A stretch of DNA of 64,000 bases from Halopseudomonas phragmitis (lineage in GTDB: Bacteria; Pseudomonadota; Gammaproteobacteria; Pseudomonadales; Pseudomonadaceae): the NCBI RefSeq assembly GCF_002056295.1, contig NZ_CP020100.1, positions 1,573,501 through 1,637,500 on the forward strand, read 5' to 3'. The position numbers and the translations under genes were made by a program. The notes below the pieces were generated by a model, which saw nothing but the letters and a program-made list of their open reading frames with translations, ran no database searches and was not told where the DNA came from. How positions within the stretch are numbered: position 1 is the stretch's first letter; each line of letters begins with the position of its first letter. Shown piece after piece: positions 18,894-27,909 of this stretch.

Positions 18894-19068
18894 GTTTCAC
18901 CTTTTTAGGGTTTCTGATTTGACAGTATCGTATTGATGGTCTAAACCGACACACTTGATACGCGGACTGCATTTGTCTCGGTGCGCGACGAGGTCGAGTT
19001 GCGATCTGAGTCGCAGTCAGTTCATTAATGAAAACAAGATTGCCCGGCATTACATTAGGAGGCAACCC

Positions 19069-19197
19069 ATGCGTCGCAAGCCGGATCTTATGTGGATCCT
19101 CGTTATTGTCTTCACTCTTGGTGTGGTAACCACCGGTTACACGCAGAGTTATTTTGAGCGTTCGACGCAGGTCGAGAGTACGCTCAACCAGCCTTGA
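19069..19197 (+). CDS. 42-residue single-pass membrane protein
   Basis: A small gene with a very strong ribosome-binding site (TAGGAGG at 19056-19062, 6 bases before the ATG). The protein begins MRRKPDLM, has one hydrophobic helix (WILVIVFTLGVVTTGYT) and a polar tail. The positive N-terminus suggests either an N-in single-pass protein or a cleavable signal. Its last 14 bases overlap the 3' end of ygfA on the other strand. No family is recognised; from memory, Pseudomonas genomes often carry a short protein here. Confidence rests on the ribosome-binding site and the clean hydrophobic pattern. Confidence 0.65.
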   Translation: MRRKPDLMWILVIVFTLGVVTTGYTQSYFERSTQVESTLNQP

Positions 19198-19786
19198 ACA
19201 GCAGGCACTCGGCATCGCTTACAATGCCGTCCAGCGGAATGTCCCAGCTTGCCGCAGGCAGTTGTGCAACTTTCTGGCAGCGATGAGCCAGGCCGAGCAG
19301 GCAGGGGCCGGGCCACTGCCGGCGACGCTGGCGGTAGGCTAGTGCACGATCATAGAAACCGCCGCCCATCCCCAGCCGATTGCCGTGCTGATCGAAGCCA
19401 ACCAAGGGCATCAGTACCAGGTTGAGTCGCCAGACCGGCACCTGGCGGCTGCGCTGGGGGCGCGGCTCGCGGATGCCGAATCGATTGGTTTTCCAGCGCT
19501 GATCGGGATACAGGCGCTGGAAGCGCATAAAGCCATGCGGCCAGCCGTTGACCACCGGCAGGTAGCAATGCTTGCCCAGGCGCTGGGCATGGCGCAATAG
19601 CGAGGCAGGATCGATTTCGGCGTCGTTGGCCAGGTAGAACGCGATATGTCGGCTACGCCGAAATATGGGCTGCTGGGCGAGTTGGCGAAAAAGTTGCCGG
19701 CTGGCCAGTCGTTGCTCGCGTGGGCTCAAGGCTTTGCGCGCCTGGCGGAGCTGCTGGCGTAACTGGCTGCGGGTCGGGCTGATCAT
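19184..19786 (-). CDS. ygfA: 5-formyltetrahydrofolate cyclo-ligase
   Basis: 200 residues. It converts 5-formyl-tetrahydrofolate to 5,10-methenyl-tetrahydrofolate with ATP. SRHIAFYLANDAEIDP, LVLMPLVGFDQHGNRLGMGGGFYDR and the PLDGIVSDA tail are the family signatures. The ATG at 19786 lies 13 bases after the 6S RNA 3' end on the same strand, the ssrS-ygfA order known in E. coli, where both come from one transcript. It links one-carbon folate metabolism, also served here by gcvTHP, to growth phase through 6S RNA. Confidence 0.93.
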   Translation of the reverse strand: MISPTRSQLRQQLRQARKALSPREQRLASRQLFRQLAQQPIFRRSRHIAFYLANDAEIDPASLLRHAQRLGKHCYLPVVNGWPHGFMRFQRLYPDQRWKTNRFGIREPRPQRSRQVPVWRLNLVLMPLVGFDQHGNRLGMGGGFYDRALAYRQRRRQWPGPCLLGLAHRCQKVAQLPAASWDIPLDGIVSDAECLLFKAG

Positions 19787-19798
19787 GCGGGAAGTGAA

Positions 19799-19975
19799 GT
19801 CCCCGGAGATGCCGCTGTCGGGTTAGCCCTTGAACCCGAAAGTTCAAGGTGGGGGACACGGCATCGCCTCAGGCTTTCCGTCTTGCGGACATGCACACTG
19901 GCAACAACGCGTGGCCTCCGTATACAGGAGTATCGGCTCAGGGACGTCTCCGACTGGCCAACATCCCAGGGACAG
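19799..19975 (-). ncRNA. ssrS: 6S RNA
   Basis: The gap between zapA and ygfA carries the 6S hallmark hairpin: minus-strand CCTTGAACTTTCGGGTTCAAGG, followed by GGCTAACCCGACAGCGGC, as in Pseudomonas 6S RNA. The ends close: GTCCCTGGGATG at the 5' side pairs with GCATCTCCGGGGAC at the 3' side, leaving a long, largely double-stranded rod with a central bubble. Length is about 177 nucleotides. 6S RNA mimics an open promoter and binds sigma-70 RNA polymerase in stationary phase. The exact ends are estimated from the terminal pairing and the -10 box at 19981-19986. Confidence 0.92.
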
Positions 19976-19980
19976 TTGTC

Positions 19981-19986
19981 ACTATA
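19981..19986 (-). promoter_or_regulatory. -10 box of the 6S RNA promoter
   Basis: On the minus strand TATAGT lies about 6 bases before the start of the terminal 6S helix, the correct spacing for transcription to begin near base 19975. No good -35 is visible. Confidence 0.55.
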
Positions 19987-20005
19987 CAGAAGATTCACCG
20001 CAAGA

Positions 20006-20320
20006 TCATGCCTGTGACTCGGTTTGTGGCTTGTTCAGCACCTGGTCCAGGCGCTCAACCAGATCGCGGATCTGGCGCTGGTGCTGATCCAGTTGGTCGC
20101 CTTGGCGACGATTGCCGGTCAGCATGTCGTGGCTGATATTCAAGGCGGCCATAACGGCAATACGCTCGACGCCGACCACTTTGCCGCTATTGCGGATGTC
20201 GCGCATGGTGCTGTCCAGGTGGCGGGCAGCCTGTTCCAGGTTGCTGCGTTCTTCCGGCGGGCAGCTGACCCGGTACTCTTTGTCGAGAATATGCAGGGTG
20301 ACGGTCAGGGGTTGGCTCAT
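20006..20320 (-). CDS. zapA: Cell division protein ZapA
   Basis: 104 residues. ZapA stabilises the FtsZ ring. The N-terminal beta-rich part (VTLHILDKEYRVSCPPEER) is followed by RIAVMAALNISHDML and a C-terminal coiled coil (DQLDQHQRQIRDLVERLDQVL). Its ATG overlaps the TGA of the upstream zapB-like gene (ATGA), so the pair is translationally coupled. 6S RNA follows downstream on the same strand, the usual Pseudomonas order. Confidence 0.93.
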   Translation of the reverse strand: MSQPLTVTLHILDKEYRVSCPPEERSNLEQAARHLDSTMRDIRNSGKVVGVERIAVMAALNISHDMLTGNRRQGDQLDQHQRQIRDLVERLDQVLNKPQTESQA

Positions 20321-20535
20321 GAGTCGTGCTCCAGGGCTTTGAGTCGCAGAATCATGGCTTCGACCTTCTGACGGGCCAAATCGTTCTTTTCAATTAGCTG
20401 CATTCGTTCTTCGCGCCAGGAGCGTTCCTGAGCGAGCAAGTGCTGATTCTGTTGCTGGAGCCGTTCGCACAGGTCGATCAAGCGACTCACTTTCTGTGCA
20501 AGCGTGTTGAAATCAGGTTCGTCCATTGGCGCCAT
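20317..20535 (-). CDS. ZapB-like coiled-coil protein (TIGR02449 type)
   Basis: 72 residues, almost entirely coiled coil: LAQKVSRLIDLCERLQQQNQ followed by LLAQERSWREERMQLIEKND. Short coiled-coil proteins encoded directly before zapA are taken as ZapB-like division factors. The start at 20535 is preferred because GGGA lies 7 bases upstream; Met4 (20526) is an alternative. It is divergent from the UPF0149 gene. Confidence 0.78.
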   Translation of the reverse strand: MAPMDEPDFNTLAQKVSRLIDLCERLQQQNQHLLAQERSWREERMQLIEKNDLARQKVEAMILRLKALEHDS

Positions 20536-20639
20536 TCTGTCATCCCGGTGTTGGCCAACTCTTGAGGCTCCCTTATAGAATACACTAGCTACTCATACAA
20601 CTATTCATCTGACTCCGGCTTTTGTGAGGCCCCTCCGTT

Positions 20640-21212
20640 ATGGCGATCATGCCAGCAGTATTCGAATTCGACCGCTATGCCCAGCTGTTCAGTGAGCTTG
20701 GTGCCAGTGGTCACCCCGCCGAGTTGCACGGCCATCTGGTCGGACGCCTGTCCGCTGGTGCCCGGCTTGACCACGCCACCTGGCTGAGTGTGGCTCAGGA
20801 ACTGATCGATGGCCGCAATGCCCCGGGCGAGGCTGCCAAGGTCGCGCTGATTCAGCTCTATGATGCGACACTGTCGCAGTTGAGCGGCTCGGGTTTCGAT
20901 GTCACTCTGTTGCTGCCGGATGACAGTGCCGCCATCGATCACCGGACCCAGACCCTTGGCCAGTGGTGTGAAGGGTTTCTCGGTGGCTTCGGCCTGGTCG
21001 AGCGCAAGATGGCCTTGAGCGAAGAGGCCGAAGGCGTGCTGCGTGATTTTGCCGCTATCGGCCAGGTTCAGACCGAGCTGGAGGAGTCCGAGGCCAACGA
21101 GGTCGATTACATGGAAATCATGGAGTACGTGCGGATGGCCACCTTGCTGGTGTTCAGCGAGTGCCAGGATAGCGCTACCGGCCAGGACCAGCCCCCCGCA
21201 TCATTGCATTAA
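20640..21212 (+). CDS. UPF0149 (YgfB/YecA-type) protein
   Basis: 190 residues. The family pattern is clear: AELHGHLVGRLSAG near the N-terminus, then WCEGFLGGFGL and a C-terminal EANEVDYMEIMEYVRMATLLVFSE. It lacks the SEC-C zinc tail seen in YecA, so it is YgfB-like. In P. aeruginosa the YgfB homologue influences ampD expression and beta-lactam resistance; whether that holds here is unknown. It heads the UPF0149-pepP-ubiH-ubiI operon, and pepP begins 11 bases after its stop. Met4 (20649) is an alternative start. Confidence 0.9.
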   Translation: MAIMPAVFEFDRYAQLFSELGASGHPAELHGHLVGRLSAGARLDHATWLSVAQELIDGRNAPGEAAKVALIQLYDATLSQLSGSGFDVTLLLPDDSAAIDHRTQTLGQWCEGFLGGFGLVERKMALSEEAEGVLRDFAAIGQVQTELEESEANEVDYMEIMEYVRMATLLVFSECQDSATGQDQPPASLH

Positions 21213-21222
21213 CGAGGTCAGC

Positions 21223-22563
21223 ATGCCGATCCCCAAGCAGGAATATGCCCGCCGGCGCAAGTCGCTGATGGCGCAGATGGAGCCCAACAGCATAGCCGTG
21301 CTGCCTGCAGCACCGGTGTATATTCGCAACCGCGATGCCGAGTATATCTATCGCCAGGACAGCGACTTCCAGTACCTGACCGGGTTCCCCGAGCCAGAAG
21401 CGGTGGCGGTGTTGATGCCGGGCCGTGAGCATGGCGAATATATTCTGTTCTGCCGCGAGAAGGACAAGGAGCGTGAGTTGTGGGATGGCTATCGGGCCGG
21501 CCAGGATGGTGCCGTGGTCGAGTATGGGGCTGACGATGCTTTCCCGATCAATGATATCGACGACATCCTGCCGGGGCTGATCGAAGGGCGTGAGCGGGTT
21601 TACTACGCCATGGGCGCCAACCAGGATTTTGACCGGCGCCTGACCAACTGGATCAATGTGATTCGCAGCAAGGCGCGTCAGGGAGCCCAACCGCCCAACG
21701 AGTTTGTCGCTCTCGATCATCTGCTGCATGACATGCGGTTGTACAAAAGCGCAGCCGAGCTCAAGGTTATGCAGGCGGCGGCGCAAATCTCTGCCCAGGC
21801 TCATATCCGGGCCATGCAGATCTGCCGGCCAGGACTCTATGAATACCAGCTTGAGGCAGAGTTACAGCACGAGTTCATGCGTAACGGCAGTCGGGCCCCG
21901 GCCTATGCCTCGATCGTCGCGGCCGGGCGCAATGCCTGCATCCTGCATTACACCGAAAACACCAGTCAGATCCGTGACGGTGACCTGATCCTGATCGACG
22001 CCGGTTGCGAGCTGGACTGCTATGCCAGCGACATTACCCGGACTTTCCCGGCCAGCGGCCGCTTCAGCCCGGAGCAGCGCGCCATTTATGACATCGTGCT
22101 GGAGGCCCAGGAAGCGGCCTTTGCTGCAATCGCTCCGGGACGCCACTGGAATGAAGCGCATGAGGCCACGGTGCAGGTCATTACTGCCGGTCTGGTGCGC
22201 CTGGGCCTGCTCAAGGGTGAGGTTGATGAGCTGATCGCCAGTGAGGCCTACCGGGCGTTCTATATGCACCGGGCCGGCCACTGGCTGGGCATGGATGTGC
22301 ATGATGTTGGCGACTATCGGGTCGGCGGCGAATGGCGGGTGCTGGAGCCAGGCATGGTGATGACCGTCGAGCCGGGTATTTACGTGGCGCCGGACAATGA
22401 GGATGTGCCGCGCAAATGGCGCGGGATTGGCGTGCGGATTGAGGACGACGTGGTGGTTACGCGCAGTGGTTGCGAGATTCTGACCGGTGGCGTGCCCAAG
22501 CAGGCCGACGAGATCGAGGCGCTGATGGCCGCCGCTCGGTCGCGTGCCGAGGCGTTGGCGTGA
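21223..22563 (+). CDS. pepP: Xaa-Pro aminopeptidase P
   Basis: 446 residues from the ATG at 21223 (GAGG 6 bases before). It removes an N-terminal residue that precedes proline. The creatinase-type N-terminal domain (RDAEYIYRQDSDFQYLTGFPEPEAV) precedes the pita-bread metallopeptidase domain. Metal ligands appear in LIDAGCELDCYASDITRTFP (two Asp), HRAGHWLGMDVHD (His) and MTVEPGIY (Glu), with a final Glu in GIGVRIEDDV. The stop overlaps the GTG start of ubiH (GTGA), so the two are coupled. Confidence 0.95.
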   Translation: MPIPKQEYARRRKSLMAQMEPNSIAVLPAAPVYIRNRDAEYIYRQDSDFQYLTGFPEPEAVAVLMPGREHGEYILFCREKDKERELWDGYRAGQDGAVVEYGADDAFPINDIDDILPGLIEGRERVYYAMGANQDFDRRLTNWINVIRSKARQGAQPPNEFVALDHLLHDMRLYKSAAELKVMQAAAQISAQAHIRAMQICRPGLYEYQLEAELQHEFMRNGSRAPAYASIVAAGRNACILHYTENTSQIRDGDLILIDAGCELDCYASDITRTFPASGRFSPEQRAIYDIVLEAQEAAFAAIAPGRHWNEAHEATVQVITAGLVRLGLLKGEVDELIASEAYRAFYMHRAGHWLGMDVHDVGDYRVGGEWRVLEPGMVMTVEPGIYVAPDNEDVPRKWRGIGVRIEDDVVVTRSGCEILTGGVPKQADEIEALMAAARSRAEALA

Positions 22564-23747
22564 GCATCAGCCTGAGTATTGTCGGTGGCGGCATGGTCGG
22601 TGCCAGCCTGGCCTTGGCCTTGCAGGAGTGTGCCCGGGCCCGGGGCTGGCGCTTGCGTCTGATCGAAGCCCAGCCGCCCCGCGCAGGAGGCTGGCAACCC
22701 AGCTACGATGCCCGTTCCACGGCCTTGTCACAGGGCAGTCGGCAGTTGTTTGAGCGGCTGGGGGTGTGGGCGCGACTGGCTGAGCGGGTCGAACCCATTC
22801 GGCAGATTCACGTCTCCGACCGCGGTCATCCTGGTGTGGCCCGGATCGATGCGGCCCGCGAAGGGGTGCCGGCGCTGGGCTATGTGGTCGAAAACGCCTG
22901 GCTGGGCGAGGTATTGCTCGGCGCTCTGGATACCGAGGTAGTGGAGTGGCTGGCGCCGGCCAGTGCCACGGCTGCCCGGGCGGTGCCGGGCGGTTACCAA
23001 CTGGATCTGCAGACCGCCGATGGAGCACAGACCCTGGAGACCGAGTTGCTGGTGGTGGCCGATGGCGGGCGCTCTGGTCTGCTTGAAAGCCTGGGCATTC
23101 ATCGTCAGGTCAGCGCTTACGGGCAAACCGCGATCATCGCCAATATTTCTACCAGCAAGGCTCACGCCGGGGTGGCCTTCGAGCGCTTTACCGACTCAGG
23201 ACCGCTGGCCCTGCTGCCGCTCTCGGGGCAGCGCAGTGCCTTGGTCTGGACCCAGCCGAGAGACCAGGCCGATGAGGTCATGGGCTTGGTTGATGAGGAC
23301 TTCCTGGCGCGGCTGCAAGACGCTTTCGGCTTTCGCCTGGGCGCGCTGACCCGGGTTGGCGAGCGTCATGCCTACCCGCTGAGCCTGAGCGAAGCTCAGG
23401 AACAGGTGCGCCCGCATCTGGTGGTGTTGGGCAATGCCGCGCACAGCCTGCACCCGATTGCCGGTCAGGGCTTCAACCTGTCGCTACGCGATACTCTGGC
23501 GCTGGCAGACTGCCTGAGCCGCGAGACTGAGCGTCAGCCAGGAGATCTGACGGTATTGCAGGGGTATCTGCAACGCCAGCAGCTTGATCAGCGTCTGACT
23601 GTGGCGTTCAGTGATCAACTGACCCGGTTGTTCAGCAATCGACAGCCGCTGTTGACTGCCGGACGCAATCTCGGGTTGCTCGGGCTCGATATCCTGCCTC
23701 CTGCCAAGCGTCTGTTAGCCCGCCAGGCGATGGGGTTGCATGGCTGA
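22560..23747 (+). CDS. ubiH: 2-octaprenyl-6-methoxyphenol hydroxylase
   Basis: 395 residues from the GTG at 22560, which overlaps the pepP stop. It is an FAD monooxygenase of ubiquinone synthesis, acting at ring position C1. FAD is bound by SIVGGGMVGASLALAL, followed by YDARSTALSQGSRQLFERLGVW and GNAAHSLHPIAGQGFNLSLRD, the UbiH/UbiF/UbiI signature. It is encoded between pepP and a second hydroxylase gene, the order that marks UbiH in Pseudomonas. The enzyme works in the Ubi complex at the inner membrane. Confidence 0.92.
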   Translation: MSISLSIVGGGMVGASLALALQECARARGWRLRLIEAQPPRAGGWQPSYDARSTALSQGSRQLFERLGVWARLAERVEPIRQIHVSDRGHPGVARIDAAREGVPALGYVVENAWLGEVLLGALDTEVVEWLAPASATAARAVPGGYQLDLQTADGAQTLETELLVVADGGRSGLLESLGIHRQVSAYGQTAIIANISTSKAHAGVAFERFTDSGPLALLPLSGQRSALVWTQPRDQADEVMGLVDEDFLARLQDAFGFRLGALTRVGERHAYPLSLSEAQEQVRPHLVVLGNAAHSLHPIAGQGFNLSLRDTLALADCLSRETERQPGDLTVLQGYLQRQQLDQRLTVAFSDQLTRLFSNRQPLLTAGRNLGLLGLDILPPAKRLLARQAMGLHG

Positions 23748-23769
23748 CCTGCACTGTTCTGGAGACCCC

Positions 23770-25023
23770 ATGAATCATTCGTTTGACCTTATCGTGGTCG
23801 GTGCCGGGATGGTTGGAGCGGCCGTGGCCCGGGCGCTGGCTGATACACCGCTGCGAATCGCGGTCCTGGATGCGCTACCACGTGAGGCGCTGGGGCGTGG
23901 GGGCGAGACCGGCTCGGGCTACGACCCCCGGGTCAGCGCTTTGAGCGCTGCCTCGCAACGGATTCTGAGCGCTTTGGGCGCCTGGCAACGGATCGCGCCG
24001 CAGCGACGCTGCGCCTATAGTGCCATGCGTGTGTGGGATGCCGAGGGCACCGGCGAAATCGGCTTTGACGCTGCCGCGCTGCATGAGACGCGACTCGGAC
24101 ACATCGTTGAGAACCATCTGGTGCAGCAGGCCTTGCTCGACAGCCTGGATGAAACCCGGGTAGAGCTGTTTTTCGGCCAGCGAGTGCAAGGGTTGGTCCG
24201 CGAAGAGTCCGGTTGGCGGCTGAATCTGGCGGACGGTCTGCGTCTGTCGGCGCCGCTGCTGATCGCTGCTGATGGGGCGCGCTCACAGATTCGCGAGCTG
24301 GCCGGGTTCGCCATGCGCGAGTGGGATTATCTGCACCATGCGCTGGTGACCACGGTACAGCTGGAGCAGCCGCATCAGGCGACGGCCTGGCAGCGTTTTC
24401 TGCCGACTGGACCGCTGGCGTTTCTGCCGCTGCCGGATGTCGATGGCCGACATTACTGCTCGATCGTCTGGTCGTTGCTGCCAGAGCAGGCCGAGCAGAT
24501 GATGGCTTTGGATGAGCCGGCGTTTTGTGCGGCCTTGGGCCAGGCCATTGAAGGTCGCCTGGGCCGGGTGCTGAGTGCCGACCGCCGGCACTGTATCCCG
24601 CTGCGTCAGCGCCATGCGCGCCAGTATGCGATGCCCGGGCTGGTGCTGGTCGGCGATGCCGCGCACAGTATTCATCCGCTGGCGGGGCAGGGGGTCAATC
24701 TCGGGTTTCTCGACGCGGCCGAATTGGCCGAGGTCTTGCTCGCTGCCTTGCGGCGCGGCGAGTCGTTGGCCGGGCTGGCGGTGCTGCAGCGCTACGAGCG
24801 CCGTCGGATGGCCGACAACCTGGCGATGATGGCGGCGATGGAGGGCTTTGAACGGTTGTTCCATGCCGATGCGCCAACATTGCGCTGGGTGCGCAATGCC
24901 GGCATGCGCTGGCTGGACAATCAGCCGTTGCTCAAGTCAGGCTTGATTCGTCGGGCCATGGGTCTGAGCGGGGATCTTCCGGCCTTGGCCCGGGATCCGG
25001 AAATCGTTTCAACACAGGCATGA
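23770..25023 (+). CDS. ubiI: Ubiquinone biosynthesis FAD hydroxylase, UbiI/VisC type
   Basis: 417 residues from the ATG at 23770 (GGAG 5 bases before). It is paralogous to UbiH: DLIVVGAGMVGAAVARAL, YDPRVSALSAASQRIL and GDAAHSIHPLAGQGVNLGFLD. In Pseudomonas the gene in this position supplies the C5-hydroxylation of the ubiquinone ring. Separating UbiI from UbiF by eye is not secure. The C-terminal tail after GLSGDLP is slightly longer than in UbiH. It ends the UPF0149-pepP-ubiH-ubiI operon. Confidence 0.82.
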   Translation: MNHSFDLIVVGAGMVGAAVARALADTPLRIAVLDALPREALGRGGETGSGYDPRVSALSAASQRILSALGAWQRIAPQRRCAYSAMRVWDAEGTGEIGFDAAALHETRLGHIVENHLVQQALLDSLDETRVELFFGQRVQGLVREESGWRLNLADGLRLSAPLLIAADGARSQIRELAGFAMREWDYLHHALVTTVQLEQPHQATAWQRFLPTGPLAFLPLPDVDGRHYCSIVWSLLPEQAEQMMALDEPAFCAALGQAIEGRLGRVLSADRRHCIPLRQRHARQYAMPGLVLVGDAAHSIHPLAGQGVNLGFLDAAELAEVLLAALRRGESLAGLAVLQRYERRRMADNLAMMAAMEGFERLFHADAPTLRWVRNAGMRWLDNQPLLKSGLIRRAMGLSGDLPALARDPEIVSTQA

Positions 25024-25037
25024 CTCTGGTTGCTGAG

Positions 25038-25056
25038 CTAAAACTAAATCATTATC
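25038..25056 (+). promoter_or_regulatory. Probable Fur box
   Basis: The 19 bases match the Fur consensus at 12 positions, with a perfect right half (AATCATTATC). It lies about 35 bases before the start of the iron-type binding protein gene, so repression by iron-loaded Fur is plausible. Confidence 0.5.
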
Positions 25057-25090
25057 ATCTGCCTCAAGCTTACCAACCAGAGGTGTTGTC

Positions 25091-26098
25091 ATGTCTGTCA
25101 CCCGTACCATCGCTGTCGTCAGCCTGGCCCTGACTGCGGTCACTGGCGTTGCCCAAGCGCAGGACAAGGAGCTGGTGGTGTACTCCTCCCGCCAGGAGCA
25201 CCTGATCAAGCCGGTTTTCGAGTTCTATACCGCCAAGACCGGTACCAAGATCAACTACATCACCGATGGTGAAGCCCCGCTGATGGCAAGACTGCGGGCT
25301 GAAGGGGTCAACACCCCGGCCGATCTGTTTATCACCGTGGATGCCGGCAACCTCTGGCAGGCCGAGGAAATGGGCTTGCTGCGCCCGGTCAAGTCCGAGG
25401 TGATCAGTGCCAATATCCCCAGCCAGTACCGTTCCAGCAATGACCAGTGGACCGGTCTGTCGCTGCGTGCCCGAACCATCGTTTACTCCACCGAGCGGGT
25501 TGATCCGGCCACGCTGAGCACCTACGAAGCGCTGGCCGATGACAGCTGGAAAGGTCGTCTGTGCCTGCGGACTTCGAAGAAGGTCTACAATCAGTCATTG
25601 ACCGCAACCATGCTCGAGACCTTGGGTCAGGAGCGGACTACCGAGGTCATCAGTGGCTGGGTTGCCAACCTGGAAGTGCCGGTATTTGCCAATGATACTG
25701 CCCTGATCGAAGCCATTGATGCCGGTCAATGTGATGTCGGCATCGTCAACACCTATTACTTCGGTCGCCTGGAACAGGACCGCCCGAATCTCAAGGCCAA
25801 GCTGTTCTGGCCCAATCAGGAAGATCGTGGCGTGCATGTAAACATTTCCGGTGCCGGGGTGACCAAGCACGCCAAGCATCCGGAAGCGGCGATTGCCTTC
25901 CTTGAGTGGCTGACCACTGAAGAAGCCCAGCGTATCTTCGCTGACGTCAACCAGGAGTTCCCGGCCAATGCGTCGCTGGCGCCGTCCGAAGAAGTTGCCG
26001 CCTGGGGTGAGTTCAAGGCCGATACCATCAACGTGGAAGTAGCCGGCCGCCGTCAGCCAGAAGCGATCATGCTGATGGATCGCCTGGGCTGGAACTGA
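25091..26098 (+). CDS. Iron(III) ABC transporter periplasmic binding protein
   Basis: 335 residues. The signal peptide ends VTGVAQAQ, with likely cleavage after AQA. The mature protein begins [20 protein letters not shown] and carries the FutA/FbpA/IdiA-type sequence ([44 protein letters not shown]). The paired Tyr in NTYYFG are typical ligands for ferric iron in this family. A probable Fur box lies upstream, and the two-domain permease follows after a terminator. No ATPase gene is nearby, so the ATPase must be encoded elsewhere. Confidence 0.92.
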   Translation: MSVTRTIAVVSLALTAVTGVAQAQDKELVVYSSRQEHLIKPVFEFYTAKTGTKINYITDGEAPLMARLRAEGVNTPADLFITVDAGNLWQAEEMGLLRPVKSEVISANIPSQYRSSNDQWTGLSLRARTIVYSTERVDPATLSTYEALADDSWKGRLCLRTSKKVYNQSLTATMLETLGQERTTEVISGWVANLEVPVFANDTALIEAIDAGQCDVGIVNTYYFGRLEQDRPNLKAKLFWPNQEDRGVHVNISGAGVTKHAKHPEAAIAFLEWLTTEEAQRIFADVNQEFPANASLAPSEEVAAWGEFKADTINVEVAGRRQPEAIMLMDRLGWN

Positions 26099-26136
26099 CT
26101 TCGGTCAGCCCAATACGGCTTTTTCCCGATATACTG

Positions 26137-26169
26137 CACGCCCGGCTCATGCCGGGCGTGTTGTTTTTG
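26137..26169 (+). terminator. Intergenic rho-independent terminator before the permease gene
   Basis: A perfect 10-bp stem (CACGCCCGGC / GCCGGGCGTG) with a TCAT loop is followed by TTGTTTTTG. It sits between binding protein and permease, so most transcripts probably stop here and the permease is made at lower level. Confidence 0.85.
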
Positions 26170-26183
26170 TCGCAGGAGTAAGC

Positions 26184-27818
26184 GTGCCGCAGCGTTCGAT
26201 CACCCCCATGCCGCGTTGGCGTCTGGTGGCCTATCTGGCCGCGGCGCTGGTGTTGATGCCGTTGCTGGTGCTACTGCTCAGTTGGCAAAGTGTCGATACC
26301 ATGATCTGGAGCCATCTGCTCCAGACTCAGTTGTTCACCCTGATTGGCAATACCCTAGTGCTGGTTGGTGGGGTAGGGGTTGGAGTGATTCTGCTTGGGG
26401 TCAGCCTGGCCTGGTTGACCAGTTTGTGCGAGTTTCCTGGGCGGCGACTGTTCGACTGGGCACTGATGCTGCCGTTTGCCATCCCGGCCTATGTGCTGGC
26501 CTTTGTGGTAATCGGCTTGCTGGATTTCGCCGGGCCGGTCCAGACACAACTGCGAGCCTGGCTGGGCAGCGACTTCCGCATGTTTCCGATCCGATCCACC
26601 GGCGGCGTGATTGCGGTGTTGATTCTGGTCTTCTACCCCTATGTTTACATGCTGGCCCGTGGCGCCTTCCTGGCCCAGGGGCGTGGGCTGATGGAAGCCT
26701 CCCGGATTCTCGGGCATAGCCCCTGGCAGGGATTCTGGCGGGTAGCCTTGCCGATGGCCCGGCCGGCGATCGGGGCTGGGGTGGCGCTGGCGATCATGGA
26801 AACCCTGGCCGACTTTGGTGCGGTCTCGGTTTTCAATTACGACACTTTCACGACCGCGATCTACAAGACCTGGCACGGCTTCTACAGTCTGCAAACCGCG
26901 ACCCAGCTGGCCAGCCTGTTGTTGTTGTTCGTGTTTCTGGCGCTCTATGTCGAACGCAGGGCCCAAGGCAGCAAGCGTTTTCCTGGTAGTGACAAGCCGC
27001 GTCAGGGGCCGTTGTACCGGCTGCGTGGTCCGCTGGCCTGGCTGGCCTGTGGTTACTGTGCGCTGGTGTTGGCGGTGGCCTTTGTGATTCCGGTTATTCA
27101 ACTGGTCTGGTGGGCGTTTGACAGTGGTGTGGCGGATTTCGACAGCCGCTATTGGCGGGTTATCCGCAACACTTTGCTGCTGGGTGGTATGGCGGCACTG
27201 ATTACCGTTGGGGTGGCAACTCTGCTGGTACTGGCCCGGCGGCTACAGCCGATCCGGCGAGTGCGCAGTGCGGTTGCGGTGGCCAATCTGGGTTATGCCT
27301 TGCCGGGTTCGGTACTGGCGGTGGGGATCATGTTTGCCTTCAGCTTTCTCGATAACCAGTTACTGATCCCGCTGCGGCAGTGGCTGGGCAATCCCCAGGC
27401 AGGGCAACTCCTGATGGGCAGTCTGTTTGCGCTGTTGCTGGCCTATCTGATTCGCTTCATGGCGGTTGCCTATGGCCCGCTGGATACCTCGCTGGCGCGG
27501 ATTCGCCCGTCCTTGCCCGAAGCTGCGCACAGTCTGGGGCAGTCGGGCTGGACGGTGTTTTGGCGGGTTTACCTGCCGTTACTGCTGCCCGGGGTGTTGA
27601 GCGCTGCACTGCTGGTTTTCGTCGATGTGCTCAAGGAAATGCCGGCCACCCTGCTGATGCGCCCGTTTGGCTGGGACACTCTGGCAGTGCGCATTCACGG
27701 CCTGACCGTCGAAGGTGAGTGGCAACGCGCCGCCTTGCCGGCCTTGACCCTGGTGCTGGTCGGGCTGTTGCCAGTGATTGTGCTGATTCGTCGTTCCGGG
27801 CGCGGCGTACGACACTGA
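26184..27818 (+). CDS. Iron(III) ABC transporter permease, fused two-domain (FbpB/ThiP-like)
   Basis: 544 residues with about 12 membrane helices. Two homologous permease halves are joined in one chain, and each has the cytoplasmic EAA loop that contacts the ATPase: [22 protein letters not shown] in the first half and [22 protein letters not shown] in the second. This is the FbpB/HitB/ThiP layout. The start is the GTG at 26184, preceded by CAGGAG. The neighbouring binding protein supports an iron role over thiamine or sulfate. The ATPase is not in this window. Confidence 0.92.
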   Translation: MPQRSITPMPRWRLVAYLAAALVLMPLLVLLLSWQSVDTMIWSHLLQTQLFTLIGNTLVLVGGVGVGVILLGVSLAWLTSLCEFPGRRLFDWALMLPFAIPAYVLAFVVIGLLDFAGPVQTQLRAWLGSDFRMFPIRSTGGVIAVLILVFYPYVYMLARGAFLAQGRGLMEASRILGHSPWQGFWRVALPMARPAIGAGVALAIMETLADFGAVSVFNYDTFTTAIYKTWHGFYSLQTATQLASLLLLFVFLALYVERRAQGSKRFPGSDKPRQGPLYRLRGPLAWLACGYCALVLAVAFVIPVIQLVWWAFDSGVADFDSRYWRVIRNTLLLGGMAALITVGVATLLVLARRLQPIRRVRSAVAVANLGYALPGSVLAVGIMFAFSFLDNQLLIPLRQWLGNPQAGQLLMGSLFALLLAYLIRFMAVAYGPLDTSLARIRPSLPEAAHSLGQSGWTVFWRVYLPLLLPGVLSAALLVFVDVLKEMPATLLMRPFGWDTLAVRIHGLTVEGEWQRAALPALTLVLVGLLPVIVLIRRSGRGVRH

Positions 27819-27846
27819 CCGGTCATCCCGAGCCGGTATGGCAGGC

Positions 27847-27875
27847 TGCACAGTTGGGTCGATTGCGGCTACAAT
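27847..27875 (+). promoter_or_regulatory. Probable sigma-70 promoter of gcvT
   Basis: TGCACA (27847-27852) and TACAAT (27870-27875) are separated by 17 bases and lie about 35 bases before the gcvT start. The leader is too short to hold a glycine riboswitch. Confidence 0.5.
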
Positions 27876-27909
27876 TCACCTTTTATGCACCCGAATGAAG
27901 GAAGCCGCA

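Noticed and set aside
26137-26169. Hairpin between iron genes as a REP element
   Set aside because: The stem is a simple perfect hairpin directly followed by a T run, which is the form of an intrinsic terminator rather than a REP pair.
27819-27909. Possible glycine riboswitch before gcvT
   Set aside because: The leader is about 35 bases after a good -10 box and the whole gap is 91 bases. There is no room for a tandem aptamer and no aptamer core was seen.
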